A DNA stretch of 64,000 nucleotides from positions 124,001 to 188,000 of the forward strand of contig NZ_JAENGP010000008.1 in the NCBI RefSeq assembly GCF_016595155.1, in the 5' to 3' direction. The DNA comes from Advenella mandrilli (GTDB lineage Bacteria > Pseudomonadota > Gammaproteobacteria > Burkholderiales > Burkholderiaceae_B). The translations under genes were made by a program, and so were the position numbers. The notes beneath the pieces are model-generated. The model worked only from the letters and a program-made list of their open reading frames with translations. It did no database searches and was not told the DNA's origin. Below are positions 39,117 to 48,938 of the stretch, in pieces; within the stretch, counting starts at the first letter, position 1, and every line of letters starts with the position of its first letter.

Positions 39117-39722
39117 ATGAGTCATAACCTTGATTTATTTGCAGACGCTGGTGCCGGTTTATTGGTCGCTGGAATAGATGAAGCGGGCAGGGGGCCATTG
39201 GCTGGTTCTGTGTATGCAGCTGCCGTTATACTTGATCCATTAAAACCGATCAATGGCCTAATGGATTCAAAAAAACTGTCTGAGAAAAAACGCGATCAAT
39301 TGGCCCTTGAAATCAGGGAAAACGCACTGTCATGGTCAATTGCCCACGCCAATGTGGAAGAAATTGATAATATCAATATATTACAGGCAACCATGCTGGC
39401 TATGAAAAGGGCTTTTTCAGGTTTGCCCATCGTGCCGGGCCTGGTACTTATTGATGGTAACCGGGTGCCTGCGGATATGCCAGTAACGTGCCGGGCCATT
39501 ATCAAAGGAGATGCCCTTGAATCCAGTATTTCCGCTGCTTCCATCCTGGCTAAAACAGCACGTGACGCTTCATTGAAAGTGTTGCATGAACAATACCCCG
39601 AGTATGGTTTTGACCAGCATAAAGGATATGGCACGGCACTTCACCTTGAACGCTTACGTTTGCACGGGGCATGCCCTGAACACAGGCGCAGTTTTGCCCC
39701 GGTAAGAAAGGTTTTGGTGTGA
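39117..39722 (+). CDS. rnhB: RnhB, ribonuclease HII
   Basis: Removes RNA from RNA/DNA hybrids and misincorporated ribonucleotides. The first catalytic motif '[18 protein letters not shown]' holds the Asp-Glu pair, with 'LIDGNRVPA' and '[12 protein letters not shown]' following. The ATG at 39117 gives 201 aa; a longer frame at 39090 lies inside lpxB. Last gene of the lpx cluster. Confidence 0.96.
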   Translation: MSHNLDLFADAGAGLLVAGIDEAGRGPLAGSVYAAAVILDPLKPINGLMDSKKLSEKKRDQLALEIRENALSWSIAHANVEEIDNINILQATMLAMKRAFSGLPIVPGLVLIDGNRVPADMPVTCRAIIKGDALESSISAASILAKTARDASLKVLHEQYPEYGFDQHKGYGTALHLERLRLHGACPEHRRSFAPVRKVLV

Positions 39723-39778
39723 AAGTACATGTTATTATTACTTTTTTATATTAATTAAGCTAATTTTAAGTTTTGAAA

Positions 39779-39806
39779 TTGATTTGCTCAAAAAAGAAAG
39801 TACAAT
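39779..39806 (+). promoter_or_regulatory. Candidate sigma70 promoter for the desaturase gene
   Basis: TTGATT, a 16-base spacer, then TACAAT, in the AT-rich 139-base gap after rnhB. The leader would be about 50 bases and includes an imperfect CTTT...AAAG dyad at 39813-39826. Confidence 0.45.
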
Positions 39807-39861
39807 TAGTTGCTTTCATTGTAAAGAATTACAGCCTTTTGTTATTGGATAGATATAATTT

Positions 39862-40935
39862 ATGACCACACCTTTAACGCCAATTCCACCGAGTAACGAA
39901 CTGCCCCATCGTAAAATTATTCGGAGCTGGTTAACACCATTGTCAGAGAAAAACACGCTTCGCGCGATTGTTCTGATGATTATTGATATTGCCTTGTTTT
40001 TTGCGCTTATTGCGGGGGCAATTATTTTTGAACCCTGGTGGGCAAAATTAATTTGCGCGCTGGTTTGCGGTTTTGTTATCGGCCGCCTGTTTATTATCGG
40101 GCATGACGCCTGCCACCAAAGTCTTACCCCCCACAGAAAATTGAATAAATGGCTGGGACGTATTGCCTTTTTGCCATCAGTATCCCCCTATAGCTTATGG
40201 GATGTAGGTCATAATGTTGTGCATCATGGGTACACCAACCTGAAAGGGATGGATTTTGTATGGTGTCCTCATACACAAGAAGAGTATGCGGCCATGTCCA
40301 AAGGACGCCAATTAATGGAACGCTTCTATCGTAGTGGATGGGGAGCCGGCATCTATTATCTTGTTGAAATCTGGTGGAATCGCATGATGTTCCCAGCCAA
40401 GGCCTATATGGGAACACAGCGTAAAGTCTTTTTTTGGGACGGTTTGCTATCTAGCGTGTTTGGTATTTCCTGGGCACTTATCGTGATTGTTGCCGCTATC
40501 CAAACCGATCAGTCCATTCTTTCCTTACTGTTTTTTGCCTGGTTTGTACCGCTGCTCTTCTGGTTTTACATGATCGGCTGGGTGGTGTATGTACAGCACA
40601 CGCACACAAAAGTGGTTTGGCATGACAACAAGGCCGAATGGGCCAAAGCACAACCGTTTGTTTCCACAACCGTACATCTTACTTTCAACTTTTATTTTGG
40701 CGCACTAATGCATCATATTCTTGAGCATACTGCCCACCACGTTGATATGAGTATTCCCCTGTACAAATTAAAGGCTGCCCAGGCACGCCTGGAAGAAATG
40801 CTGCCAGAACGAATCGTTGTGCAGAAATTCAGCTGGAGATGGTATTTCAAAACAGCCAAGGCAACCAAGCTGTATGATTACGAAAACAAGCAATGGCTTG
40901 ACTTCAACGGCAAGCCAACATTACAGGTAGTGTAA
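39862..40935 (+). CDS. Membrane fatty acid desaturase
   Basis: Di-iron membrane desaturase that likely introduces a double bond into acyl chains of lipids. The three histidine boxes are clear: 'GHDACHQS' (HxxxH), 'HNVVHHGY' (HxxHH) and 'HHILEHTAHHVD' (HxxxHxxHH-like). Four to six membrane segments, in pairs near residues 35-75 and 195-240. 357 aa fits the omega-6/FADS-type bacterial desaturases. It has its own promoter candidate and terminator, unlike the lpx genes before it, so it looks like an independent cassette placed between rnhB and the RNA methyltransferase gene. Regiospecificity cannot be told. Confidence 0.88.
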   Translation: MTTPLTPIPPSNELPHRKIIRSWLTPLSEKNTLRAIVLMIIDIALFFALIAGAIIFEPWWAKLICALVCGFVIGRLFIIGHDACHQSLTPHRKLNKWLGRIAFLPSVSPYSLWDVGHNVVHHGYTNLKGMDFVWCPHTQEEYAAMSKGRQLMERFYRSGWGAGIYYLVEIWWNRMMFPAKAYMGTQRKVFFWDGLLSSVFGISWALIVIVAAIQTDQSILSLLFFAWFVPLLFWFYMIGWVVYVQHTHTKVVWHDNKAEWAKAQPFVSTTVHLTFNFYFGALMHHILEHTAHHVDMSIPLYKLKAAQARLEEMLPERIVVQKFSWRWYFKTAKATKLYDYENKQWLDFNGKPTLQVV

Positions 40936-40970
40936 TCTGTCTGGCTAAATAAAAATATTAGGCTTTGATA

Positions 40971-40998
40971 TTATCCCGCTTATGCGGGATAATTTTTT
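40971..40998 (+). terminator. Rho-independent terminator after the desaturase gene
   Basis: Perfect 9-base arms TTATCCCGC / GCGGGATAA, 4-base loop and six T. The T-run ends three bases before the ATG of the next gene, leaving no room for a ribosome-binding site. Confidence 0.88.
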
Positions 40999-41000
40999 GT

Positions 41001-41867
41001 ATGAAACATATTTCCTCCAAAGAAAATCCCTTGTATAAGCAATTGCTGAAAACGCATCTTGGCAAAATCAAGGGTCAAGTCCTTATTGAGGGCGTTCATC
41101 TTTGCCATTCCTGGCTTGAGTGCTATGCTCATCCCTTGCTGGCGGTTTTCAATGCTGCCGTTCTGGATCGTGTTGAGACAGATACTTCTGCCCAGAATGC
41201 CACTGCTTATTCAGAAAATGCACCTATTCAGGAAAGCAAGTCAGCATTGCAGTCGTCAAGAAATGAAGTGGGGCACTTATTCAGTTTATTGAATGAGGAG
41301 CAATGCATTGTTGTTCCCGATAAGTTGTTTCGAAACTTGACGCATGTTGATTCACCACAGGGTGTGCTATTCCTGGTGAATATACCGTCTCACGAAGTGC
41401 CGGCAGTTATTAACGAAAGCTCGGTTTTTCTGGACAGACTGCAAGATCCGGGTAATGCAGGAACGATCCTGCGTTCAGCTGCGGCTGCCGGCATTCGTCA
41501 TATATACCTGTCAAAAGGCAGTGTTTCTGCTTGGTCATCCAAGGTCTTGCGCAGTGCCCAGGGGGCACATTTTTCTCTTAATATATACGAGCAGCAGGAT
41601 TTATCAGGATTAATCAGCCAGGCTTGCATTCCGGTCATGGCAACTGCTTTGTCTGGCAAGGCAAAAAATCTGTATGAAACACGCTTGCCTGATCAATGCA
41701 TATGGTTAATGGGCCATGAAGGCCAGGGGGTAGATCCGGCTTTGTTAAGCAAGGCAAGCCACCTGGTATTTATTCCCCAAACGGACTTGGTGGAATCCTT
41801 GAATGTTGGTGTTGCTGCTGGCATTGTGCTGTTTGAGCATCGGCGTCAGCGCCTTTATCAAATTTAA
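41001..41867 (+). CDS. TrmH/SpoU family RNA 2'-O-methyltransferase
   Basis: SPOUT-class methyltransferase acting on rRNA or tRNA with S-adenosylmethionine. An N-terminal substrate-binding part with 'GQVLIEGVHLCHSWLE' leads to the knotted catalytic domain with 'DRLQDPGNAGTILRSAAAAG' (motif 1), 'IWLMGHEGQGVDP' (motif 2) and 'LVESLNVGVAAGIVLFE' (motif 3). I use the ATG at 41001 (288 aa), where similarity to the family should begin. It directly abuts the desaturase terminator and has no ribosome-binding site; an in-frame TTG at 40965 would have to read through the hairpin. Target base unknown. Confidence 0.88.
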   Translation: MKHISSKENPLYKQLLKTHLGKIKGQVLIEGVHLCHSWLECYAHPLLAVFNAAVLDRVETDTSAQNATAYSENAPIQESKSALQSSRNEVGHLFSLLNEEQCIVVPDKLFRNLTHVDSPQGVLFLVNIPSHEVPAVINESSVFLDRLQDPGNAGTILRSAAAAGIRHIYLSKGSVSAWSSKVLRSAQGAHFSLNIYEQQDLSGLISQACIPVMATALSGKAKNLYETRLPDQCIWLMGHEGQGVDPALLSKASHLVFIPQTDLVESLNVGVAAGIVLFEHRRQRLYQI

Positions 41868-41890
41868 AGCTATAAGCTCGTTCTGTTTAT

Positions 41891-41932
41891 AAAAAATACC
41901 TGCCGGCAATACGAGTATTGCGAACAGGTATT
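41891..41932 (-). terminator. Terminator for ppsR, between convergent genes
   Basis: Outer arms AATACCTG/CAGGTATT with an inner GCAATA/TATTGC stem. On the minus strand it is followed by six T, so it ends ppsR; the plus-strand side has no long T-run. Confidence 0.75.
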
Positions 41933-41957
41933 AGTCGATGGAAGAACTGTTTTTTCT

Positions 41958-42788
41958 TTAATAGCTTGATTTGTTTAATCCCAGTATTTGCAAAACCGTG
42001 GTTGAAATTTCTTCAATTGATTTAGTGGTGGTTGATAACCATTCAATTTCTTCCCGTCGCATTAGTCTTTCCGCTTCAGCTACTTCATAAAAACATTGCT
42101 CTAGCGTGGCGTAACGGCTATTGGGGCGACGTTCATTGCGTACTTCACTTAGGCGTTCGGGCTGGATTGACAAGCCAAATAGTTTCTTGCGAAAAGGCTG
42201 GAGTGTTTTAGGCAGGGTGCCGCGCTCGAAGTCTTCGGGAATTAACGGGAAGTTGGCGGCCTTGATGGCGTATTGCATGGCAAGGTAAAGGCTGGTTGGC
42301 GTTTTTCCGCAACGTGAAACCCCCACAAGAATAACATCCGCTTCCTTAAGGCCATGGATGAATTGGCCGTCATCATGAGCCAGGCTAAAGTTGATGGCTT
42401 CTATGCGATTCCGATAGGCTTCTGAGCTGGCGCTTAAATGCGACATGCCAATGGTGGGTTCGGATTTTGTTTCCAGTGCCATTTCCAACTGGTTAACACA
42501 GGTGCCGAAGATGTCAATAAAAATGCAATTGCTTTCTTTGACATAGGCAAGAATTTCTTGTTTAATCAGCGTGCTGAAGACGATGGGGGGCTTTTGTTCA
42601 CGTTCAGCAATATCATTGATTTTCTTTGCAACTTCCTTGGCTTTTTCATCACTAGTGATAAAAGGCTCGCGTATTTGCTGGAATTCAAAAGACTTATTGA
42701 ACTGGGAAAGTACTGAGTGACTGAAGGTTTCTGCTGTAATGCCGGTGCTATCCGACACAATAAATACGGTTCTTCGATTAAGTTGCAT
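41958..42788 (-). CDS. ppsR: PpsR, PEP synthase regulatory kinase/phosphorylase
   Basis: DUF299-family bifunctional protein that phosphorylates PEP synthase on a Thr with ADP and removes it with phosphate. The N-terminus 'TVFIVSDSTGITAETFSHSV' and the P-loop-like 'GVSRCGKTPTSLYLAMQY' are diagnostic. 276 aa, normal. It is divergent from ppsA, its target, across a 166-base control region. Confidence 0.95.
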   Translation of the reverse strand: MQLNRRTVFIVSDSTGITAETFSHSVLSQFNKSFEFQQIREPFITSDEKAKEVAKKINDIAEREQKPPIVFSTLIKQEILAYVKESNCIFIDIFGTCVNQLEMALETKSEPTIGMSHLSASSEAYRNRIEAINFSLAHDDGQFIHGLKEADVILVGVSRCGKTPTSLYLAMQYAIKAANFPLIPEDFERGTLPKTLQPFRKKLFGLSIQPERLSEVRNERRPNSRYATLEQCFYEVAEAERLMRREEIEWLSTTTKSIEEISTTVLQILGLNKSSY

Positions 42789-42817
42789 TGTTATTACCTA
42801 AAAAACACCCAAAAAAA

Positions 42818-42835
42818 ACCGTTAAACGGTACAAT
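42818..42835. promoter_or_regulatory. Palindrome overlapping a -10 word between ppsR and ppsA
   Basis: The 13-base palindrome ACCGTTAAACGGT (42818-42830) runs directly into TACAAT (42830-42835). It could be an operator for ppsA and/or ppsR. I do not recognise the binding protein. Confidence 0.45.
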
Positions 42836-42954
42836 TCAGTCCATGATTGTAATCGACATCATCAGCTTGTCATATTAAAGGCCTATTTGCTTGAAGAATT
42901 TAGTTGTTTTTCAAACAAATATGCTTTCATTTTTTTATCTTAAGGGTGACTTTA

Positions 42955-45327
42955 ATGTCGTATGTTGTTCCATTTGAAAATCTCCGTATTACGGATGTTG
43001 ACTCGGTTGGTGGTAAAAATGCCTCACTGGGTGAAATGATTAGCCAACTGTCTACAGCAGGCGTTCGTGTTCCCGGCGGTTTTGCCACCACTGCAGATGC
43101 GTTTCGGGATTTTCTCAAGGTTTCAGGTCTTGATGCACGCATTGCCAATCGGCTTAGTACATTAAATCCGGAAGATGTGCGTGCATTGGCCGAAGCCGGT
43201 GCCGAAATCCGCCAGTGGATTATCGATGAGCCATTTTCTGCCGAATTTGAAAACCAGATCCGTGAGGCTTATGGCGAACTGGATGCCGATGGCAATGGTT
43301 CTTTTGCGGTTCGTTCTTCAGCAACTGCAGAAGACTTGCCCGATGCCTCATTTGCCGGCCAGCAGGAAACTTTCCTGAACGTTGCAGGCATTGATGATGT
43401 TCTGGATAAGATCCGTCACGTTTTTGCTTCACTGTACAACGATCGTGCCATTTCCTATCGTGTTCACAAAGGTTACGCTCACGCTGAAGTGGCCCTGTCT
43501 GCCGGTATCCAGCGTATGGTCCGCTCAGACAAGGGTAGTGCCGGTGTAATGTTCACCCTGGATACCGAATCCGGTTTTGATGACGTCGTGTTCATCACCT
43601 CTTCTTACGGACTGGGTGAAACCGTTGTACAGGGTGCCGTTAACCCTGACGAATTCTACGTATTCAAGCCTACACTCGAGTCTGGCAAATATCCTATTGT
43701 TAGCCGCCGTATTGGCTCAAAACTGCTAAAAATGGAATTCAACCCAGAGCGACGCCCTGGTGAAAATGCAGTGTTAACGCTGGATGTTCCCGTTTCAGAA
43801 AGAAACCGTTACTCTTTAACTGATGATGAGGTTATTGAGCTGGCCCGTTATGCAGTCATTATTGAAAAACACTACCAGCGCCCTATGGATATCGAGTGGG
43901 GCCGTGACGGCATCGATGGCAAGCTGTATATCCTGCAAGCACGCCCTGAAACCGTCAAGTCACAACAGGGTGCTCATGACGTACAACAACGTTACAAACT
44001 GAAGGCAACAGGCCAGGTCTTGATTACCGGTCGTGCTATCGGACAAAAAATCGGTTCTGGCAAGGTTCGCATCATTAACGATATTGCCCAAATGGATCAG
44101 GTAGAAGCCGGTGATGTATTGGTGACCGATATGACCGACCCTAACTGGGAGCCGGTCATGAAGCGTGCTGCCGCGATTGTAACCAATCGGGGTGGACGCA
44201 CTTGCCACGCTGCAATTATTGCGCGTGAACTGGGTATTCCAGCTGTTGTCGGCTGCGGTGAAGCAACCGAAGTGCTTGCCAATGGTTCTGAGGTTACCGT
44301 GTCTTGCGCAGAAGGTGATGAGGGCCGTATTTATGAAGGCTTGCTGGAAACCGAAATTGAAGAAGTCCGTCGTGGTGAAATGCCTGAGGTTGACGTAAAA
44401 ATCATGATGAACGTGGGTAATCCCCAGTTGGCCTTTGATTTCTCACAAATCCCCAACGCAGGTGTTGGCCTGGCGCGTCTTGAATTTATTATCAACAACA
44501 ACATCAACATTCACCCTAAAGCGGTGCTTGATTACCCCAATGTTGACAGCGACCTGAAAAAAGCGGTTGAATCTGCCGCCCGTGGCTATGCAAGCCCACG
44601 CGCTTTCTTTGTTGAAAAACTGTCAGAGGGTGTTGCCACCATTGCGGCAGCATTCTATCCAAAACCGGTTATTGTTCGCATGTCCGACTTCAAGTCCAAC
44701 GAATATCGCAAGCTGGTTGGCGGTTCCCGCTACGAGCCCGAGGAAGAAAACCCGATGTTGGGTTTCCGCGGTGCCGCACGCTATGTTTCCGACGACTTTG
44801 CCGAATGCTTCCGCATGGAATGCGAGGCACTGCGCTTCGTTCGCGAGGAAATGGGGCTGACCAACGTTGAAATCATGATTCCTTTTGTACGTACCCTTAA
44901 GCAGGCAGAGCGCGTCATTGGTTTGCTGGCTGAGAACGGTCTGAAACGCGGCGAGAATGGCCTGCGTGTGGTCATGATGTGCGAAGTGCCTTCCAATGCT
45001 ATTCTTGCCGAGCAGTTCCTTGAGTACTTCGATGGGTTCTCTATCGGTTCAAACGACATGACCCAGTTAACCCTTGGTCTTGACCGTGATTCTGGCATGG
45101 AGTTGCTGGCGGCTGATTTCGACGAGCGCGATGAAGCGGTTCAATTTATGTTGTCACGTGCTATTCAGGCATGCCTGAAAGCGGGCAAGTATGTTGGCAT
45201 TTGCGGCCAGGGTCCCAGCGATCACCCGGATCTGGCGGTATGGCTGAAAGAGCAGGGTATTTTGTCAATGTCCCTTAACCCCGATACGGTGGTTGATACC
45301 TGGCAAAAACTGGCGCTAATCAAGTAA
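42955..45327 (+). CDS. ppsA: PpsA, phosphoenolpyruvate synthase
   Basis: Converts pyruvate, ATP and water to PEP, AMP and phosphate for gluconeogenesis. The ATP-binding domain begins '[20 protein letters not shown]', the catalytic phospho-histidine is in '[21 protein letters not shown]', preceded by the conserved Thr that PpsR targets, and the C-terminal PEP-binding barrel has '[13 protein letters not shown]' and '[16 protein letters not shown]'. I start at the ATG at 42955 (790 aa), not at 42904. A terminator follows. Confidence 0.97.
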   Translation: MSYVVPFENLRITDVDSVGGKNASLGEMISQLSTAGVRVPGGFATTADAFRDFLKVSGLDARIANRLSTLNPEDVRALAEAGAEIRQWIIDEPFSAEFENQIREAYGELDADGNGSFAVRSSATAEDLPDASFAGQQETFLNVAGIDDVLDKIRHVFASLYNDRAISYRVHKGYAHAEVALSAGIQRMVRSDKGSAGVMFTLDTESGFDDVVFITSSYGLGETVVQGAVNPDEFYVFKPTLESGKYPIVSRRIGSKLLKMEFNPERRPGENAVLTLDVPVSERNRYSLTDDEVIELARYAVIIEKHYQRPMDIEWGRDGIDGKLYILQARPETVKSQQGAHDVQQRYKLKATGQVLITGRAIGQKIGSGKVRIINDIAQMDQVEAGDVLVTDMTDPNWEPVMKRAAAIVTNRGGRTCHAAIIARELGIPAVVGCGEATEVLANGSEVTVSCAEGDEGRIYEGLLETEIEEVRRGEMPEVDVKIMMNVGNPQLAFDFSQIPNAGVGLARLEFIINNNINIHPKAVLDYPNVDSDLKKAVESAARGYASPRAFFVEKLSEGVATIAAAFYPKPVIVRMSDFKSNEYRKLVGGSRYEPEEENPMLGFRGAARYVSDDFAECFRMECEALRFVREEMGLTNVEIMIPFVRTLKQAERVIGLLAENGLKRGENGLRVVMMCEVPSNAILAEQFLEYFDGFSIGSNDMTQLTLGLDRDSGMELLAADFDERDEAVQFMLSRAIQACLKAGKYVGICGQGPSDHPDLAVWLKEQGILSMSLNPDTVVDTWQKLALIK

Positions 45328-45342
45328 TTCCAAAAGCGGTTA

Positions 45343-45377
45343 TAAAAACAGGCTCTTTTTCAAGGGCCTGTTTTTTT
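45343..45377 (+). terminator. Rho-independent terminator after ppsA
   Basis: Arms AAACAGGC(T)C / G(G)GCCTGTTT with a T-rich loop and a run of seven T. Confidence 0.88.
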
Positions 45378-45510
45378 GTGGTAACAATTAAAAAATACGA
45401 CAAACTTATTTTCTGGATTCCATAACAATGAGTATTTCATTTTTTTAATAAAACCAAGGGTGAATTAAGTTACACTTAACGAATAAACATTTGTATTTAA
45501 GGAAATTGAA

Positions 45511-45840
45511 ATGAGTGAATTGATTATTGAAGATATTGAAGTGGGTGGCGGTGAAGAGGCCAGGAACGGTCAGCACGTAACCGTACACTATACTGGGTGG
45601 TTGCTGGATAATGGTGCAAAATTTGATTCCAGCAAAGACCGTAACCAGCCATTTTCTTTCCCTTTGGGCGCAGGTCACGTCATTAAAGGATGGGACCAGG
45701 GCGTGGCAGGCATGAAAATTGGTGGTAAACGAAAATTAACCATTCCTGCATCGTTAGGTTATGGTGCTCGTGGCGCAGGGGGTGTTATTCCGCCTAATGC
45801 AACCCTTGTCTTTGAGGTTGAATTACTCGAGTTGTCTTAA
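45511..45840 (+). CDS. FKBP-type peptidyl-prolyl isomerase
   Basis: Small single-domain FKBP of 109 aa with no signal peptide, so cytoplasmic. The core motifs '[19 protein letters not shown]', '[20 protein letters not shown]' and '[20 protein letters not shown]' include the usual active-site aromatics and match the short, MIP/FklB-like cytoplasmic FKBPs of Neisseria and Bordetella. A GGAAAT ribosome-binding site lies before the ATG. It is 38 bases upstream of the NfeD gene. Confidence 0.95.
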   Translation: MSELIIEDIEVGGGEEARNGQHVTVHYTGWLLDNGAKFDSSKDRNQPFSFPLGAGHVIKGWDQGVAGMKIGGKRKLTIPASLGYGARGAGGVIPPNATLVFEVELLELS

Positions 45841-45878
45841 AAGTACGCTTATTAACGGGTTTTGCTATAGGTGATAAT

Positions 45879-46337
45879 ATGCTTTGGGTCTGGTTTGGTC
45901 TTGCGGTTATGGCACTTATTGCTGAACTGCTTTCGGGCACATTCTATATGTTGCTGGTGGCGTTCGGGCTGGCCGCTTCAGGTATTGTCGCCTATTTTGG
46001 TTTTAGCCTGGCCGCACAAGTGGCAACCTGTAGCATTATCGGCATGGCCGGGCTGGTTATTCTTAAAAAAACAGGCGTGCTGTTAAAAAAAGGGCATCTT
46101 AAGGCAACCAGCGACAGCAATGTCAATCTGGATATTGGCCAGCACGTAGAGGTAAAGTCATGGACAGATAACCGCACATCAACGGTTTATTACAGAGGTG
46201 CCCAGTGGCAGGTAAAACTGGATCCTTCCATTTCTGAAGCACCTTTGCCTGGGCAATATGTCATTGTCGATATCCAAAGTGTCACCCTTGTTTTAAAACC
46301 GGTGCATAAGTCGTCGCCAGTTCCAGCCAATCCATAG
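45879..46337 (+). CDS. NfeD family membrane protein
   Basis: 152-aa membrane protein: about three hydrophobic segments in residues 1-70 ('MLWVWFGLAVMALIAELLSG') and a C-terminal OB-fold domain ('NLDIGQHVEVKSWTDNRTST' to 'PGQYVIVDIQSVTLVLKP'). NfeD proteins pair with SPFH/stomatin proteins and are thought to help assemble or regulate them in the membrane. The SPFH gene follows after only four bases, supporting that pairing. This is the short form without a ClpP-like protease domain. Confidence 0.92.
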   Translation: MLWVWFGLAVMALIAELLSGTFYMLLVAFGLAASGIVAYFGFSLAAQVATCSIIGMAGLVILKKTGVLLKKGHLKATSDSNVNLDIGQHVEVKSWTDNRTSTVYYRGAQWQVKLDPSISEAPLPGQYVIVDIQSVTLVLKPVHKSSPVPANP

Positions 46338-46341
46338 GAGA

Positions 46342-47286
46342 ATGACCGTGGAATTCGATACATCCATTATTTTCTGGCTTATTGTCTTTATATTAGCCCT
46401 GATTATCTTCATTAAAACCATTGCTATTGTTCCCCAACAACATGCATGGATCGTAGAGCGGTTGGGCAAATTCGACAGAACCCTGTCTCCGGGTGCAAAA
46501 TTTGTTATCCCTTTCATAGAAAAAATTGCCTATAAGCATTCATTAAAAGAAATCCCCCTTGATGTTCCCAGCCAAGTTTGTATTACCCGTGACAATACGC
46601 AGTTGCAGGTGGATGGCGTTATTTTCTTTCAGGTTACCGATCCCATGCGGGCCTCGTACGGCTCGTCAAACTACATTGTGGCCATTACCCAGCTTGCGCA
46701 AACCACTTTGCGTTCAGTCATTGGCCGTATGGAACTTGATCGCACTTTCGAGGAACGCGATGCGATTAATAGTACTATTGTGTCCTCACTTGATGAAGCC
46801 GCGACAAACTGGGGTGTCAAGGTGTTGCGCTATGAAATCAAGGACTTGACACCACCTAGCGAAATTTTACGTGCCATGCAGGCACAAATTACAGCTGAAC
46901 GTGAAAAACGGGCCCTGATTGCGGCTTCTGAAGGTCGCCGCCAAGAGCAAATCAATATTGCAACCGGTGAGCGTGAAGCGGCCATTGCGCGCTCTGAAGG
47001 TGAAAAACAGGCACAAATCAATAATGCCGAGGGTGAAGCCAAGGCAGTTACCACCATTGCAACCGCAACGGCTGAGGCGATTATTAAAGTAGCCAATGCC
47101 ATTGAGCAGCCGGGTGGTCTTGCCGCCGTTAACTTACAGGTGGCAGAAAATTACGTAGAGGCCTTTGGCAATCTGGCCAAGGAAGGTAATACCCTGATTC
47201 TGCCGGGTAATCTGTCAGATATGGGCGGCATGATCGCTTCTGCCATGACGATTATTAAAAATACCAATAAAACACCTACGCCATGA
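46342..47286 (+). CDS. SPFH/band 7 (stomatin-like, QmcA-type) membrane protein
   Basis: One N-terminal membrane anchor (about residues 8-28), then the SPFH domain ('PQQHAWIVERLGKFDRTLSPG' onward), then a long Ala/Glu/Arg-rich coiled coil ('ITAEREKRALIAASEGRRQE'), ending in a hydrophobic C-terminus 'NLSDMGGMIASAM'. 314 aa fits the QmcA/stomatin group, which forms large ring assemblies in membrane microdomains. It has a strong AGGAG and follows NfeD. Its end overlaps the next gene by four bases (ATGA). Confidence 0.93.
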   Translation: MTVEFDTSIIFWLIVFILALIIFIKTIAIVPQQHAWIVERLGKFDRTLSPGAKFVIPFIEKIAYKHSLKEIPLDVPSQVCITRDNTQLQVDGVIFFQVTDPMRASYGSSNYIVAITQLAQTTLRSVIGRMELDRTFEERDAINSTIVSSLDEAATNWGVKVLRYEIKDLTPPSEILRAMQAQITAEREKRALIAASEGRRQEQINIATGEREAAIARSEGEKQAQINNAEGEAKAVTTIATATAEAIIKVANAIEQPGGLAAVNLQVAENYVEAFGNLAKEGNTLILPGNLSDMGGMIASAMTIIKNTNKTPTP

Positions 47287-48914
47287 AAAAGAATATCCGC
47301 CAGGTAACATTCGATTTACTGCGCAAGTTGGATATCACTACTGTTTTTGGTAATCCGGGGTCTACGGAAGAAACGTTCCTTAAAGAATTTCCGGCTGATT
47401 TCCGCTATATCCAAACATTACATGAGGCATCCGCGGTGGCTGCCGCGGATGCCTATGCACAATCCATGCGTAAGGTAGCGCTAGTAAACGTCCATACCTC
47501 AGCAGGACTCAGCAATGCCATGAGCAATATGTTAACGGCCTATATGAATCGGACACCCCTGATCATCACAGCTGGTAACCAAACCCGTGAAATGCTCTTA
47601 ATGGAGCCATGGCTAAGCAATATAGAGCCCGAAACATTACCCAAGCCGTGGGTTAAATGGAGCTACCAGCCCGTTCGGGCAGAAGATGTGCCCGCCGCCT
47701 TCATGCGCGCGTATGCCATGGCGTTGCAGCCACCGGCCGGGCCTGTGTTTTTATCAATTCCACTTGATGATTGGGATAAAACGGCCCAAGAAGAGCAGGC
47801 GGTTATACGTTCTGTGCCACAGCGTATTGGGTACGATCCGCTACGATTGAAAGCGTTTGCAGATGCAATTATGGCTGCGGAAAATCCTGTCCTGATCTAC
47901 GGTTCTGCCATTGCCAGAGGGCAGGGCTGGGAAGCTGGCATCACACTGGCCGAGAAATTAAATATTCCTGTTTGGGCCGCGCCAGCATCCGAACGCCCGT
48001 CTTTTCCTGAAACCCACCCTTTGTATGTGGGCAGTTTGCCCTTTGCCATTCAACCGCTATCTGAAAAGCTGGAAGGCCATGATCTGGCCGTTGTGATTGG
48101 GGCGCCGGTTTTCCGGTATTATCCTTATGTGGCAGGCTCTTATATTCCTGAAGGCTTGCGCCTGTTACATATTTCCGATGATCCGTTAGAAATCGGGCGC
48201 GCCCCAGTGGGGGGCGGCCTGTTAAGCGATGCAATCCTGGCGCTTGAAGGTTTGATTGACCTGGTATCTGCCAAAGGGGAGAAACCGCCAGTTGTTGCCA
48301 GACAGGTACATAATATGGCTGCCCATCCACCGGTAGTTACACCGGCAACCAACCCGGATACCTTAAGTGCTGCCGGGCTATTCCGTATTTTGCGGGAAGT
48401 TTCGCCCAAAGACACTATTCTGATCGAGGAATCCCCGTCCAATCTGGCTGAATTGCATCGTGAATGGCCCATTGAAGCACCGGATTCATTTTATACCTTT
48501 GCCAGCGGGTCTTTAGGATGGGGGTTGCCTGCCAGTGTTGGGATTGCGCTGGGTGAAAAAGACAGTGGCCGTAATCGCCCGGTACTTGCCATTATTGGTG
48601 ATGGTTCAATGCAATACTCAATTCAAGGGCTTTGGAGCGCTGCACAACAGCAATTGCCAATTGTGTATGTCATCCCGAAAAACGGCGAATATACCATTCT
48701 GAAATCGTTTGCCGTATTGGAAAAAACACCAAATGTGCCAGGTCTTGACATTCCTGGACTGGATATTGTTGCTTTGGCCAAAGGTTACGGCTGTTATGCC
48801 GTGTATGCTGAAACCGCTGAGCAAGTGAAAGCGGCTTGTCAGGAAGCCTTTAAGCGGCAAGGCCCGACGGTCATTGAAGTACCTGTTTTACCGTCTATCC
48901 CGCCATTAATTTAA
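47283..48914 (+). CDS. ThDP-dependent decarboxylase, benzoylformate decarboxylase-like
   Basis: 543-aa enzyme of the acetolactate synthase/BFDC family. The Pyr domain has 'TTVFGNPGSTEETFLKEFP' with the Ser found in BFDC, the catalytic Glu in 'TLHEASAV' and a His in 'NVHTSAGLSNAM'. The ThDP/Mg domain has 'IIGDGSMQYSIQGLWSAA', ending at 'PKNGEY' where BFDC has NNGTY. By my unaided alignment the BFDC active-site His281 (in FRYHQY) is Tyr here (FRYYPY), so the substrate may not be benzoylformate. It overlaps the SPFH gene by four bases and is translationally coupled to it, an odd partnership. Confidence 0.82.
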   Translation: MKKNIRQVTFDLLRKLDITTVFGNPGSTEETFLKEFPADFRYIQTLHEASAVAAADAYAQSMRKVALVNVHTSAGLSNAMSNMLTAYMNRTPLIITAGNQTREMLLMEPWLSNIEPETLPKPWVKWSYQPVRAEDVPAAFMRAYAMALQPPAGPVFLSIPLDDWDKTAQEEQAVIRSVPQRIGYDPLRLKAFADAIMAAENPVLIYGSAIARGQGWEAGITLAEKLNIPVWAAPASERPSFPETHPLYVGSLPFAIQPLSEKLEGHDLAVVIGAPVFRYYPYVAGSYIPEGLRLLHISDDPLEIGRAPVGGGLLSDAILALEGLIDLVSAKGEKPPVVARQVHNMAAHPPVVTPATNPDTLSAAGLFRILREVSPKDTILIEESPSNLAELHREWPIEAPDSFYTFASGSLGWGLPASVGIALGEKDSGRNRPVLAIIGDGSMQYSIQGLWSAAQQQLPIVYVIPKNGEYTILKSFAVLEKTPNVPGLDIPGLDIVALAKGYGCYAVYAETAEQVKAACQEAFKRQGPTVIEVPVLPSIPPLI

Positions 48915-48938
48915 TGAGTTAAATTTTTCCTATGCCAA

